This document shows positions 41,990-50,400 of a stretch of DNA of 64,000 nt, piece by piece. Made by a program: the position numbers and the translations under genes. The notes beneath the pieces are model-generated. The model was not told the origin of the DNA and searched no databases. It saw only the letters and a list, made by a program, of their open reading frames with translations. The first letter of the stretch is position 1. Each line of letters starts with the position of its first letter. Source of the stretch: Planctomycetota bacterium (GTDB taxonomy: Bacteria; Planctomycetota; PUPC01; DSUN01); assembly GCA_035384565.1 (NCBI GenBank), contig DAOOIT010000015.1, positions 47,706 to 111,705 of the forward strand. The letters run 5' to 3'.

Positions 41990-43906
41990 TGCCTTCTTGA
42001 CGGCGCGCGCCGCGATCTCCTTGAGCAGTTCCTCGAGGTCGCGGCGCTTGCGCTCGTCGGCGTTATCCCTCAGGCACTCCTCTGCGACGGCCTTGAGTTC
42101 GGGCGGGAAGGTCTGCCGCGCGATCTGGATGGCGTGCCACCAGATCTGGTCGTCCTTCTCCAGGAAGAGCTTCCTCCACGGGATCTGGCCGCGCGGGGCG
42201 AAGTCCTCGGGCAGCCAGCGGATGGCTGCCATGCGGGTGACGGGGCACTCGAGCGCCAGCATGTGCAGGATCAGGCCCTGCCAGTCGCCCGTGCGGTACT
42301 CCTTCCTGGTGCGGACCATGTTGGCCCAGACCGCGAGGCGTCCGGGGGAGGAGGCCTTGTCGGCCTTGCAGGGCTTGGCCCCGAGCTGGGCGAGAACGCA
42401 CGCGGCGCTCGCAATCTCGTTCGCGCACGCCTCGTTGGGCTTGGGGAGCGCGAGGCCGGGGGCGACTCGGTCGGCCGCGGCGGCGAGCAGGTCCACCGTA
42501 TCTGTCTCGCCGAGCGCGCCGAGGCAGTAGGCGCAGGCTGAGACCTCCTCGACCTCGGGCGATTCCAGTCCCTTTGTCAGCACCGTGCGCAGCGCGGGCC
42601 GGAGCGCCTCGTCCCAGCAGGCAGCCACATCGCGGCGGCGGGCGTCGCGGGGATAGAGCACGAAGGGGCCGTCGGGCTGTGCCTTCCCCGTGTCCCTGGG
42701 ATCGGGCAGGCGCCACGAGAGGCGGCGGAGCGCGCCCAGGCGAACGGCCACCCGCGGGTCCTCGGCGAGCGCGAGGAGGCGACGGGTCGCCTCGACCGTC
42801 ATGATCGAGCCGATGCCCTCGATCAGCGCATCGGTCTTCTCCTGGTTGGTTTCGTTCTTCAGCAGCGCCTCGATGGGCGCGAGATAGCAGGGGTGGTAGA
42901 GGAAATGGAAGGCGCGCCACCGCTCGTCGGGGTCGGTTCCGTCGAGGAGCGAGCGGAGCACGGCCGTCGCCTCCTGCTCCGTCGGGAGGCGCAGCTCGAG
43001 GTCGAAGCTGCCGCCGGCCGCGTACCCGCCCCAGCCGCCGGAGTCGTCCGTGGCGGCGATGCCCTCGACGGGCGTGCCGAAGCCCATGGCCTGGTAGCAC
43101 CGCACGCGGTACGTGCCGGGCGCGGGGAACTTGAGGTACGCAAGCAGGGGCAGCTTCTTCTCGTAGACTCCCCCTGGCTTCACGTGGGGGTCTGACATGC
43201 CCAGGCCGCCGAAGCAAGGCTGGTTCGGCAGGGGGTCCACCGCCTTGTCGCCCCTTTCGCTCTCGGCGGCGAAAGCAAAGCGCAGGTGCCGCGAAGCGCC
43301 GCGATAGTCGCCCCCCTCCTCGAAGTGGAACTCGTCGGTACCGTTGTTCCTGAGCGCGAAGTGAACCGTGATCGCCTCGCCCATGAAGCCGCGGGCCTTG
43401 TCGGGCACGTAGCTGAGCGCGATCCACTTGGGGGCGTCGAGGTCCTGGGCGACGCGGAGCAGGCGCCCCGTCTGGGTGTACTGCCCATTGCTCACGCGGA
43501 AGCGGAAGTTGCCCGTGTGGTTCGTGAGCTTCGCGACGGACAGCGTGAGGCTCCAGCGCTCATCGCCGTTCGCCTTCAGCTCGTGACTCTCGCCCTTGCC
43601 GCGCTCGGCCGGGCGCAGGGACTTCGTCGAGACGACTTTGCCGTCCTTGACCTCTTCCAGCACCAGGTCCCAATCGCCCGTGAGGGCCAGGTTCCCCTTG
43701 TCGTCCGCCACTTCGCCCGTGTAGCGCTGGGGGGTCTTGGAGCGGTTGTAGATGTAGACGTCGGCCTTCAGTTCTGCAGAGGGCAGGCACGCGAGAGGGT
43801 GGAAGATGCCCACCTGAATCGGTTCGTCGGCCCCCCGCGCGCGGGCCGCCACGCAGGCGGGGGCGAGGAGCAGCATCGAGACGACTCGCAACGCGTTCGC
43901 GGCCAC
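41984..43906 (-). CDS. Exported HEAT-repeat-type protein
   Basis: A 640-residue protein. The GTG at 43906 follows AGGAGG by 7 bp and gives a leader (LRVVSMLLLAPACVAARARG). The N-terminal ~330 residues look like beta-sandwich repeats (SAELKADVYIYNRSKTPQRY, ITVHFALRNNGTDEFHFEEG). The C-terminal ~300 residues are paired helices with HEAT/Armadillo character (VAVRLGALRRLSWRLPDP, VEEVSACAYCLGALGETD, CPVTRMAAIRWLPEDF). A protein-protein interaction scaffold is likely; no enzyme motif is seen. The stop codon lies in the duplicated target site of the MITE-like element. Confidence 0.7.
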   Translation of the reverse strand: MAANALRVVSMLLLAPACVAARARGADEPIQVGIFHPLACLPSAELKADVYIYNRSKTPQRYTGEVADDKGNLALTGDWDLVLEEVKDGKVVSTKSLRPAERGKGESHELKANGDERWSLTLSVAKLTNHTGNFRFRVSNGQYTQTGRLLRVAQDLDAPKWIALSYVPDKARGFMGEAITVHFALRNNGTDEFHFEEGGDYRGASRHLRFAFAAESERGDKAVDPLPNQPCFGGLGMSDPHVKPGGVYEKKLPLLAYLKFPAPGTYRVRCYQAMGFGTPVEGIAATDDSGGWGGYAAGGSFDLELRLPTEQEATAVLRSLLDGTDPDERWRAFHFLYHPCYLAPIEALLKNETNQEKTDALIEGIGSIMTVEATRRLLALAEDPRVAVRLGALRRLSWRLPDPRDTGKAQPDGPFVLYPRDARRRDVAACWDEALRPALRTVLTKGLESPEVEEVSACAYCLGALGETDTVDLLAAAADRVAPGLALPKPNEACANEIASAACVLAQLGAKPCKADKASSPGRLAVWANMVRTRKEYRTGDWQGLILHMLALECPVTRMAAIRWLPEDFAPRGQIPWRKLFLEKDDQIWWHAIQIARQTFPPELKAVAEECLRDNADERKRRDLEELLKEIAARAVKKAP

Positions 43907-43941
43907 GGCAGCTTCCTCCTGACAGGGCAGGTCCGACAAGC

Positions 43942-43970
43942 TTGATCTGGCCCCGGCAGCATTGTAGAAT
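43942..43970 (+). promoter_or_regulatory. Promoter of the GT-C glycosyltransferase gene
   Basis: TTGATC (43942-43947), a 17-bp spacer and TAGAAT (43965-43970), 66 bp before the ATG at 44037. Confidence 0.5.
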
Positions 43971-44036
43971 GCGCCGCGGCGGCATTTCAAGGCGGACGCC
44001 TCAGTCGAGACAAGTTGCCGGGTCCGAGGCGATTGC

Positions 44037-45695
44037 ATGACACTTGACCGGACCAGCAGAGTCGTGATCCTCCTCATCCTCGGCGTCGGCTTGCTTGTGC
44101 GCGTGCTGTTCCTGGCCGTGGCCAGCGAGCCCGCGCTCGTGCGCGTGGTGCCCGACGACGCCTACTACTACTTCCAGGTCGCCCGCAACGTCGTGTCAGG
44201 GCAGGGCGCGACGTTCGACGGCATTCACCCCACCAACGGCTATCACCCGCTCTGGATGGGCGCGCTGCTGCCCGTGGCGGGCGTGGTGCGCGACCCGGCG
44301 CTTTTCGTGCGCGTGGCGCTGGGGCTGGGCGTGGTGCTCGGCTTCGCCACGGCGATTCTCCTCCATCGCCTCGTGCGGCGGATGACGGATGTCTGGTGGG
44401 TTCCGCTGCTGGCGCTCATTCTCTACTGGCTGAACCCGCGGGCCGTCCTCTCCAGCCTCAACGGACTCGAGACGAGCCTGAGCACGTTCCTCTTCACGCT
44501 GCTGCTCTGGCTCACGATCCGGGAAGACGGTGTTCGGTGTTCGGTGTTCGGTGCTGGGGGTTCGGAGACTGGGCACGCGGCACGCGGCACGCGGCACGCG
44601 ACGCTCCGAGCTGTGACACTTGGCCTGTCGATGGGACTGCTTTTCCTGGCGCGGACGGACAATGTGTTCTTCGTGGCCGTGTTGTGGCTCGCGGCGGTGG
44701 CGACGGCGGAGCAGGGCCAGCGGCTGCGGCGGGCGCTGGCGATGGCGGGTGCGGCCGCGGCGCTGGCCGTGCCGTGGGTGGCATACAACTGGCTCGCGTT
44801 CGGCTCGCCCATCCAGGTGAGCGGGCTGTCGGTGCCCTACGTGCACCACGAGCTGTACCGGCTCCAGGGCCATTCGGGCGGCGAGGCGCTCGCTCACGGC
44901 CTCAAGCGTTTCGCGGTCATGCTCTACGAGGGGCTGCGGGGCGAAATCGGCTACTCGCGGCTCATCTCGTTCCCGGCCATCGCGCTGTCGTTGCTCGTCT
45001 TCGTCGTGCGCTGGCGGAGGGAACCGGCCGCTCGGCGCGCGATCCTCGTGCTCCTCGGCCTGGGGCTGGCGGGCCTCGCGCACCTGTTCGTTCATTCAGC
45101 CATTCGTTGGTACCCGCGGCCCTGGTACTTCGATCAGTTGCTCGTCCTTCTGCCCGCCATGTTTGCCCTCGCACTGAGCCTGCTGCTTTCTGCCTCCTCT
45201 CACGCATCACGCATCACGCGTCACGCACCCGACGGTTTTCTGGCCGCCCTCCTCATCGGCCTGGCCTCGGCGCAAACGGCCCTGAGCGTGGACGCCCTGG
45301 CCCGCGGCGAGTGGCCCTGGGCGGCGGAAATGCTGGACTCCGCGCGCTGGTTGCGCGAGAATACCAGGGAGGATGAGGTGGCGGCGTCGTTCAACGCGGG
45401 GATCATCGGCTACTATTCGGGCCGCCGCGTGGTGAACCTCGACGGGGCGATCAACAACGCGGCCTACGAGGCGATCCGGCGGAAAGACCTGGCCGGCCTG
45501 ATGCGAGAGGCGAATGTGAGCCACTACCTCGACTTCGAGCCGATGACGCTGGCCCATTTCGGCCTGTTTCTCGGCGACGCGGCCGGCCTGGCGAAGATGC
45601 CCATCGTGCGGGAATTCGGCCGGCCCGAGACGGCCTGGGCCGGCTCGCACATTCAGGTTCGCAGGCTGCTCTGGCCGCCCACCGGAACTCAGTAG
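44037..45695 (+). CDS. GT-C superfamily membrane glycosyltransferase
   Basis: A 552-residue protein with about ten hydrophobic helices. The first loop has the acidic pair typical of GT-C enzymes (VPDDAYYYFQVARN), then HPTNGYHPLWMG. The C-terminal ~120 residues are soluble (NAGIIGYYSGRRVVNLDGAIN), as in the 4-amino-4-deoxy-arabinose and dolichol-mannosyltransferase-like families. It would move a sugar from a lipid carrier on the outer face of the inner membrane. Two stretches of 7-bp tandem repeats are inside the gene (44529-44601 and 45201-45228), and the frame stays open. They encode loops rich in His, Arg and Gly. Confidence 0.8.
   Translation: MTLDRTSRVVILLILGVGLLVRVLFLAVASEPALVRVVPDDAYYYFQVARNVVSGQGATFDGIHPTNGYHPLWMGALLPVAGVVRDPALFVRVALGLGVVLGFATAILLHRLVRRMTDVWWVPLLALILYWLNPRAVLSSLNGLETSLSTFLFTLLLWLTIREDGVRCSVFGAGGSETGHAARGTRHATLRAVTLGLSMGLLFLARTDNVFFVAVLWLAAVATAEQGQRLRRALAMAGAAAALAVPWVAYNWLAFGSPIQVSGLSVPYVHHELYRLQGHSGGEALAHGLKRFAVMLYEGLRGEIGYSRLISFPAIALSLLVFVVRWRREPAARRAILVLLGLGLAGLAHLFVHSAIRWYPRPWYFDQLLVLLPAMFALALSLLLSASSHASRITRHAPDGFLAALLIGLASAQTALSVDALARGEWPWAAEMLDSARWLRENTREDEVAASFNAGIIGYYSGRRVVNLDGAINNAAYEAIRRKDLAGLMREANVSHYLDFEPMTLAHFGLFLGDAAGLAKMPIVREFGRPETAWAGSHIQVRRLLWPPTGTQ
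44529..44601. repeat. Heptanucleotide tandem repeats inside the glycosyltransferase gene
   Basis: GGTGTTC repeated about four times, then, after a short spacer, CACGCGG repeated about four times. Both have a 7-bp period. The coded loop (VRCSVFGAGGSETGHAARG) falls between two membrane helices. Confidence 0.75.
45201..45228. repeat. Heptanucleotide tandem repeat CACGCAT, four units
   Basis: CACGCAT, CACGCAT, CACGCGT, CACGCAC in a row inside the same gene, coding SHASRITRHA between two membrane helices. Confidence 0.75.
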
Positions 45696-45707
45696 GAGGA
45701 GACGAGT

Positions 45708-46412
45708 ATGCCGAAACCGAGACGTCGGGACGTGTTGGCCGCGGCGGGCGCGGGAGCGCTGGCGGCGGCGCTGGGCGGCGTGGGGGCCGGGGCGGCCGAG
45801 GCGCCCGCGGCCTCGGGCGACTACGAGCTCTCGAAGCTGCCCTATGGCTACGACGCGCTGGCGCCGGCCATCGAGGAGAAGATCCTGCGGCTCCACCACA
45901 CCAAGCACCACGCGGCCTATGTGAAGGGCCTGAACACCACTCTGGCCGCGCTGGCCAAGGCCCGGGAGGCGGGCGACCTGTCGAGCCTCAGCGGCCTGTC
46001 GCGCGCGCTGGCCTTCCACGGCTCGGGCCACGTGCTGCACGACCTCTACTGGCACTCGATGCGGCCGGGCGCCGCCACGCAGCCCGAGGGCGCGCTCCGG
46101 GCGGCCCTCGAGCGCGACTTCGGCTCGGTCGAGAAGTTCGCCGCCCACTTCGCCGCCGCGGCCAAGGCCGTGGAAGGCAGCGGCTGGGCCATCCTCGTCT
46201 ACGAGCCCCTCGGCAAGCGCCTCATGATCCTCCAGGTGCTCAACCACCAGAACCTCACCATCTGGGGCGCCGCGCCGCTGATGATCTGCGACGTCTGGGA
46301 GCACGCCTACTACCTCCAGTACGCCAACGACCGCGGCGCTTACGTGGACGCCTTCATGAAGATTATTGACTGGCCTGGCGTTGCCAAGCGCTACGAGGCG
46401 GCGGTGAAGTAG
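45708..46412 (+). CDS. Tat-exported Fe/Mn superoxide dismutase
   Basis: A 234-residue protein. The Tat-type leader PKPRRRDVLAAAGAGALAAAL precedes the SOD domain (from about residue 38). Metal ligands: His in LHHTKHHAAYV, His in AFHGSGHVLHDLYW, and Asp/His in ICDVWEHAYYLQY. A Gln is seen in LNHQNLTIWG, at a position that in this family separates Fe from Mn types, but the metal cannot be fixed. Export folded by Tat suits a metalloenzyme of the periplasm. It follows the glycosyltransferase by 12 bp, with AGGAGG before the ATG. Confidence 0.9.
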   Translation: MPKPRRRDVLAAAGAGALAAALGGVGAGAAEAPAASGDYELSKLPYGYDALAPAIEEKILRLHHTKHHAAYVKGLNTTLAALAKAREAGDLSSLSGLSRALAFHGSGHVLHDLYWHSMRPGAATQPEGALRAALERDFGSVEKFAAHFAAAAKAVEGSGWAILVYEPLGKRLMILQVLNHQNLTIWGAAPLMICDVWEHAYYLQYANDRGAYVDAFMKIIDWPGVAKRYEAAVK

Positions 46413-46431
46413 CGCCCAACGCGACAGGCGC

Positions 46432-46460
46432 TTGAACCCGGGAGCGGCCCCCGGTATGAT
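46432..46460 (+). promoter_or_regulatory. Promoter of the esterase-led operon
   Basis: TTGAAC (46432-46437), a 17-bp spacer and TATGAT (46455-46460), 51 bp before the ATG at 46512. Confidence 0.55.
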
Positions 46461-46511
46461 TCGGCGGCGCCTTCGAGTGCCGACGCCCATGAGTCATGGG
46501 AGCAGCGTCTG

Positions 46512-47213
46512 ATGACCACCGCCCTGGAAGCCAAGGCCTTCGCCGCAGCCGTCACCAAGCGCGTCGCCTGCCGCTACCTGCTCTACCTGCCGAAGGGCTA
46601 CGAGCGGGGCCGCCGGCGCTGGCCGCTGCTCCTGTTCCTCCACGGCGCGGGCGAGCGCGGGCGCGATCTCGAACTGGTGAAGAAGCACGGCCCGCCCCGC
46701 CGGCTCGCCGAAGGTCACGACCTGCCGTTCATCGTGGTGTCGCCCCAGTGCCCGGGCGGGCGCTGGTGGTCCGACGACGTGCTGGCCGCGCTGCTCGACG
46801 ACGTGATCGCGCACCACCGCGTGGACGAGCGGCGGGTGTACCTGACCGGCCTGAGCATGGGCGGCTACGGCGCCTGGAGCCTGGCCTGCGAGCACCCCGA
46901 GCGCTTCGCCGCCATCGCGCCGGTCTGCGGCGGCGGCAACCGCCTGCTCGCGCACAAGCTCAAGGACGTGCCGGTCTGGGCCTTCCACGGCGCACACGAC
47001 GACGTGGTGCCGCTCGCCGAGTCCGAGAAGATGGTGAAGGCCGTGCAGGCCGCCGGCGGCAAGGCGAAGCTCACCGTCTACCCCCACGCGGGCCACGACG
47101 CGTGGACCGCCACGTACGCGAACCCCGACCTCTACACCTGGCTCCTGAGGCACCGGAAGCGGCTGGTTCGGCCGCAGAAGGCGGCAACGTGTCCAAGGGC
47201 GAGTTCAAGCTGA
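46512..47213 (+). CDS. Alpha/beta-hydrolase, phospholipase/carboxylesterase-like
   Basis: A 233-residue serine hydrolase. It has the oxyanion strand LLLFLHGAGERG, the nucleophile elbow GLSMGGYGAW (Ser), the acid Asp in FHGAHDDVVPL, and the catalytic His in YPHAGHDAW. This matches the dienelactone hydrolase/LpqC-type esterases that often act on acetyl or feruloyl esters of plant polysaccharides. There is no signal peptide. The last ~20 residues after LLRHRKRL overlap the next gene and are probably irrelevant to the fold. It is the first of three overlapping or closely spaced genes. Confidence 0.85.
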   Translation: MTTALEAKAFAAAVTKRVACRYLLYLPKGYERGRRRWPLLLFLHGAGERGRDLELVKKHGPPRRLAEGHDLPFIVVSPQCPGGRWWSDDVLAALLDDVIAHHRVDERRVYLTGLSMGGYGAWSLACEHPERFAAIAPVCGGGNRLLAHKLKDVPVWAFHGAHDDVVPLAESEKMVKAVQAAGGKAKLTVYPHAGHDAWTATYANPDLYTWLLRHRKRLVRPQKAATCPRASSS

Positions 47214-47665
47214 AGACCCGCTTCCTCGCCACGGCCAACGTGGGCGAGTACCGCGACACCATCCCCCACGTGGTCGCGCCCGGCGACGTGGTGCTCGAGG
47301 TCGGCTGCGAGTGGGGCACCACCAGCACGCTGCTGGCCGCGCAGTGCCGCGAGCTGGTCGCCACCGACATCAGCGCCGAGTGCATCGAGCGCGCGCGGCG
47401 CGAACACCCCGGCATTCGCTTCGAGGTGCTCGACGGCTTCGACCTGCGCGCCGTGCTCGACCTCGGGCGGCCCTTCACCAAGGTCTACCTCGACATGTCG
47501 GGCCTCTCGGGCTACCACTCCCTGCTCGACGCCATCGCGCTGCTCATGGCCTACGCCGTCACGCTGCGGCCCGAGGCCATCGTCGTCAAGAGCAACGCCC
47601 TCAAGCGCTTCGCCTGGCACTGCATCCCCTGGGGGGCGGGGCGCGCGGATCTGAAAGGAGGATGA
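47189..47665 (+). CDS. SAM-dependent methyltransferase-like protein
   Basis: A 158-residue Rossmann-fold protein. The GTG at 47189 follows AAGGCGGCAAC and overlaps the esterase end by 25 bp; the upstream extension is out of the fold. Motif I is VVLEVGCEWGTTSTLLA (SAM-binding glycine loop), motif II ELVATDISAECIERA (acidic residue), motif III FTKVYLDMSGLSGY. The substrate is unknown, and the protein is shorter than most methyltransferases because no C-terminal substrate domain is present. Confidence 0.75.
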   Translation: MSKGEFKLKTRFLATANVGEYRDTIPHVVAPGDVVLEVGCEWGTTSTLLAAQCRELVATDISAECIERARREHPGIRFEVLDGFDLRAVLDLGRPFTKVYLDMSGLSGYHSLLDAIALLMAYAVTLRPEAIVVKSNALKRFAWHCIPWGAGRADLKGG

Positions 47666-47666
47666 C

Positions 47667-48431
47667 ATGGCCAAGTCGGCAATCGCGGCACAGCTCTACA
47701 CGGTTCGGGACTTCACGAAGACGCCGTCCGACATCGCGGCGACGATGAAGAAGGTGGCCGCCATCGGCTACCAGGCCGTGCAGCTCTCGGCCCTCGGGCC
47801 CATGGACCCCAAGGAGCTGCGCCGGGTGTGCGACGGCGAGGGGCTGAAGATCTGCGCGACCCACATCGGCTTCGAGCAGATGCGCGACGACCCGCAGGCG
47901 GTCATCGAGCTGCACCAGACCTACGGCTGCCCCTACGCCGGCATCGGCGGCCTCCCGGCCAGCTACCGCAACGCCGAGGGCTTCCCGCGGTTCGCCCGCG
48001 AGGCCTCCGAGGTCGCCCGCCGCCTCGCCCAGGGCGGCCTGAAGTTCGTCTACCACAACCACAGCTTCGAGCTGGAGAAGTTCGGCAGCCGCACGGGACT
48101 CCAGATCCTCTACGAGGACAGCGACCCGCGCGTCTTCCTGTCGGAGCTGGACACCTACTGGGTGCAGCACGGCGGCGGGTCGCCGGCCGCGTGGATACGC
48201 CGGCTCAAGGGCCGCGCGCCCTGCCTGCACCTGAAGGACATGACGAACCGGGGCGGCCAGCAGCTCATGGCCGAGGTGGGCGAGGGCAACCTGGACTGGC
48301 CCGACATCCTGGCCGCCGCGCGCGAGGCGGGCACCGAATGGTACATTGTCGAGCAGGACACCTGCCAGCGCGACCCCTTCGAGAGCCTGGCCATCTCGCT
48401 GCGCAATCTGAAGGCGATGGGGCTGGAGTGA
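47667..48431 (+). CDS. Sugar phosphate isomerase/epimerase (xylose isomerase-like TIM barrel)
   Basis: A 254-residue AP endonuclease 2-type TIM-barrel protein. Hallmarks are AAQLYTVRDF at strand 1, VAAIGYQAVQLSAL, the metal-ligand segments FVYHNHSFELE (His/Glu) and LSELDTYWVQHGG (Asp/His), and LHLKDMTNRGG. It is common in Planctomycetota sugar-catabolic loci as putative hydroxypyruvate isomerase or inosose dehydratase-like enzymes; the substrate is not fixed. The ATG follows an excellent AAAGGAGG (47654-47661). It is probably last in the esterase operon. Confidence 0.85.
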   Translation: MAKSAIAAQLYTVRDFTKTPSDIAATMKKVAAIGYQAVQLSALGPMDPKELRRVCDGEGLKICATHIGFEQMRDDPQAVIELHQTYGCPYAGIGGLPASYRNAEGFPRFAREASEVARRLAQGGLKFVYHNHSFELEKFGSRTGLQILYEDSDPRVFLSELDTYWVQHGGGSPAAWIRRLKGRAPCLHLKDMTNRGGQQLMAEVGEGNLDWPDILAAAREAGTEWYIVEQDTCQRDPFESLAISLRNLKAMGLE

Positions 48432-48498
48432 GGACGCGGGGGGACCTTCTTCTTGCAGAACGGTTCCCCCGGACCCTCTCCCGGAGTTCTCCGGCGGC

Positions 48499-49434
48499 TC
48501 AGAACGGCAGCGTGCGCTTGACGTAGTGCGTGCCGTCGTTGAACGACAGGTAGTAGTAGGTGTTGGCCGCGCTGGCCGCCTGGCCCTCGAGCCGGCCGCG
48601 GATGACGCCGTGCTCGGGCACCTTGCGGAAGGCCACCGCCCCCTCCTTCGTCTCGCCCGGCTTCACCACCACGCCGTCGAGCGAGTTGTCGCTGTGGACG
48701 GCCGCGAGCACGATGTCGCTGAGGCCGCGCACGTAGAAGTGGTCGTTGCGCAGCGTGAGCGGCTCCTTCGTGTGATTCGTGATCTTCAGCTTGGCCAGAA
48801 AGGCGCCGCCGGCGAAGCCCTGCTTGGCCACCTCCATCGTCACATCGTCCGGCTTCACCTCGATGCCCAGGTCGAGCGTCTTGCCCGAGTTCTTCTCCAG
48901 CTCGAGGCGGAGCTGGCGGATCCACAGGTCGGCCCGCTCCTGGTTGGCCGGGCTGAGCCCGTCGCGGTGGGCCTCGAAGTAGCTCAGCGCCTGCTTCAGG
49001 TCGCCGTTGGTCACGTAGCCCACGGCCCAGTACATGCGCGCCTGGCTGAGCAGCGGCGCGCCCGCGAGGAACCAGCCGGCCACCAGCGCGGCCGCGACGC
49101 CGGCGCCCAGGAGCAGCTTGCCGACCGGGATCGTGTAGGTCGTCTGCGCCTTCTCCCCCCGCAGCACCGACGCGCCGCCCGCCTTGGCGCCCGTGCGCAG
49201 GTCGAAGCCGCACTGCACGCAGATCACGGCCCCCTCGGCCAGCTCCTGGTGGCACCCGGGGCAGGCGTTGCGCGCCGCGCCGGCGGCCGGCGCCGCCTCG
49301 CCGCCCTCGAGGCGGAACCCCGACGACGGCACGGTCACCAGCCGCCCGCACGCGGGGCACTTCGCCCGCTTGCCCTCCGAGCCGTCCTTCGCCGACAAGT
49401 GCTTGCCACACTCGCACTGGAACTTGATGGCCAT
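48499..49434 (-). CDS. Zinc-ribbon membrane-anchored protein
   Basis: A 311-residue protein. Its N-terminus has two zinc ribbons, MAIKFQCECGKHLSAKDGSE with KCPACGRLV, and ACPGCHQELAEGAVICVQCG. One membrane helix follows (VGKLLLGAGVAAALVAGWFL, about 125-145), then a helical segment (TNGDLKQALSYFEAHRDGLS) and a beta-rich domain (LAKLKITNHTKEPLTLRND) of the kind seen in exported accessory proteins. The ribbons face the cytoplasm and the beta domain the periplasm, if the helix is a simple anchor. No function is known. It is convergent with the isomerase. Confidence 0.7.
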   Translation of the reverse strand: MAIKFQCECGKHLSAKDGSEGKRAKCPACGRLVTVPSSGFRLEGGEAAPAAGAARNACPGCHQELAEGAVICVQCGFDLRTGAKAGGASVLRGEKAQTTYTIPVGKLLLGAGVAAALVAGWFLAGAPLLSQARMYWAVGYVTNGDLKQALSYFEAHRDGLSPANQERADLWIRQLRLELEKNSGKTLDLGIEVKPDDVTMEVAKQGFAGGAFLAKLKITNHTKEPLTLRNDHFYVRGLSDIVLAAVHSDNSLDGVVVKPGETKEGAVAFRKVPEHGVIRGRLEGQAASAANTYYYLSFNDGTHYVKRTLPF

Positions 49435-49487
49435 GGCCAGGTCTCCTCGAATGGCGTCGCGCCGCCTGGCGGCGGACGGAAGACCAC

Positions 49488-49516
49488 ATTATAGCGCAAA
49501 TCGCCTGGCGGTGCAG
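49488..49516 (-). promoter_or_regulatory. Possible promoter of the zinc-ribbon gene
   Basis: On the minus strand a perfect TATAAT (49488-49493) lies 54 bp before the start codon. The -35 region (49511-49516, CTGCAC) is poor. Confidence 0.35.
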
Positions 49517-49664
49517 CGGTGCAGGGCGAACCGGGTGCGGGCCGGAATTGTCGGTGGCTGCGGGAGCTCCGAAGGAGCGAATTGGGATAGCCCAGGGCAA
49601 CACCCCCATCTTTGCCCACGTTTTCCGGGGGCTGGGGCTTAGCCCCCGAAGGGGGGCGTTTGAG

Positions 49665-49822
49665 CCGTAGCCCAGGGCGACCGAAGGGAGCCCTGGGGAG
49701 AGGCGGCCCCACAGGGGAGCCCCCGAAGGGGGGCGATTCAGGGCGTGAAACGCCCCCTTCGGCGGCTTGGACGGGCAGGGACGCCCGGTCCCAGGGCTCC
49801 CTTCGGTCGCCCTGGGCTACGG
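49665..49822. repeat. 33-bp perfect inverted repeat with inner palindromes
   Basis: Positions 49665-49697 (CCGTAGCCCAGGGCGACCG, continuing) and 49790-49822 are exact inverse complements. The 92-bp centre has the further copies GCCCCCGAAGGGGGGC and CGCCCCCTTCGG. A related CCCCCGAAGGGGGGCG motif lies just outside at about 49643-49658. Confidence 0.8.
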
Positions 49823-50034
49823 CCCGGTCGCCCGCGTTCGCGGGCTACTCCCAAGGCATCGTCCATTGCGGGTCCTGCCGTTGTTCATCCTCCCCTCATA
49901 GTAAGCCGGGCCCCGGCCCACGTGCTCTAGCACTTTCTCCTGACAGAAACCATGGCCACGCACGCTAGACATGTACCCCAACCCGCGGGAGGTTCCCGCT
50001 CCGGCGCGCGCGGAAGAGAAGAGGCCGCGGAGCG

Positions 50035-50145
50035 GCCAGGAAGCCCGTCCCCACGCAGAGCGTAGGGACGAGAGATAAGGAGCGGAGCGTAGCGCCGAGG
50101 AATAGGGAGGAGAGCGTAGGGACGAGGGAGGCCGCCGCGGGGGCC
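50035..50145. repeat. Copies of the GAGCGTAGGGACGAG palindrome
   Basis: Several copies of AGAGCGTAGGGACGAG follow one another at about 50053-50127. They match the right arm of the element at 31799-31900, indicating the same repeat family. The reverse strand reads LVPTLCVGT. Confidence 0.6.
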
Positions 50146-50400
50146 TCACCCTCCCGAACGCATGGAATGGAACGTTCGGGAGGGGGGCTCGCGGATCGGT
50201 TGCAGGCGCAGCCTGCGCCCCTGGCGAAGGCCAAAGTCCACATCGCAACCGCCTCGGCCCAGCCCGCCCTCCATACTTGCTCAACCCTGAGGGGAGGAAG
50301 TGAGCAAGTATGAGCAGAATGGGGCGAATCGGCGATTCTCGCTGGTCTACGCATTCTGAACCGGTCCGGCGGATGAGCAAGTATGGGTGGAATGGCGAGG
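50125..50400 (-). repeat. Composite dispersed repeat, copy B (inverted relative to copy A)
   Basis: Read on the minus strand it has, in order, the arm TTGAGCAAGTATGG, the GGTTGCGATGTGGACTTTGG stretch, the GCGCCTGCAACCGA stretch and the CCCTCCCGAACG hairpin (50149-50184). This is the same order as 975-1135. At the other side, TGAGCAAGTATG arms and GGCGATCCGGG cores (to about 50400) extend the palindromic array. Confidence 0.65.

Noticed and set aside
31931..45617. Avoidance of GAATTC and GATATC in the window
   Set aside because: Both hexamers occur (for example GATATC at 31931 and GAATTC at 34621), so there is no clear site avoidance; methylation would protect them in any case.
46496..47188. 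Upstream extension of the methyltransferase-like gene
   Set aside because: It overlaps the esterase gene, whose catalytic motifs are complete, and its translation is Arg/Pro/Ala noise.
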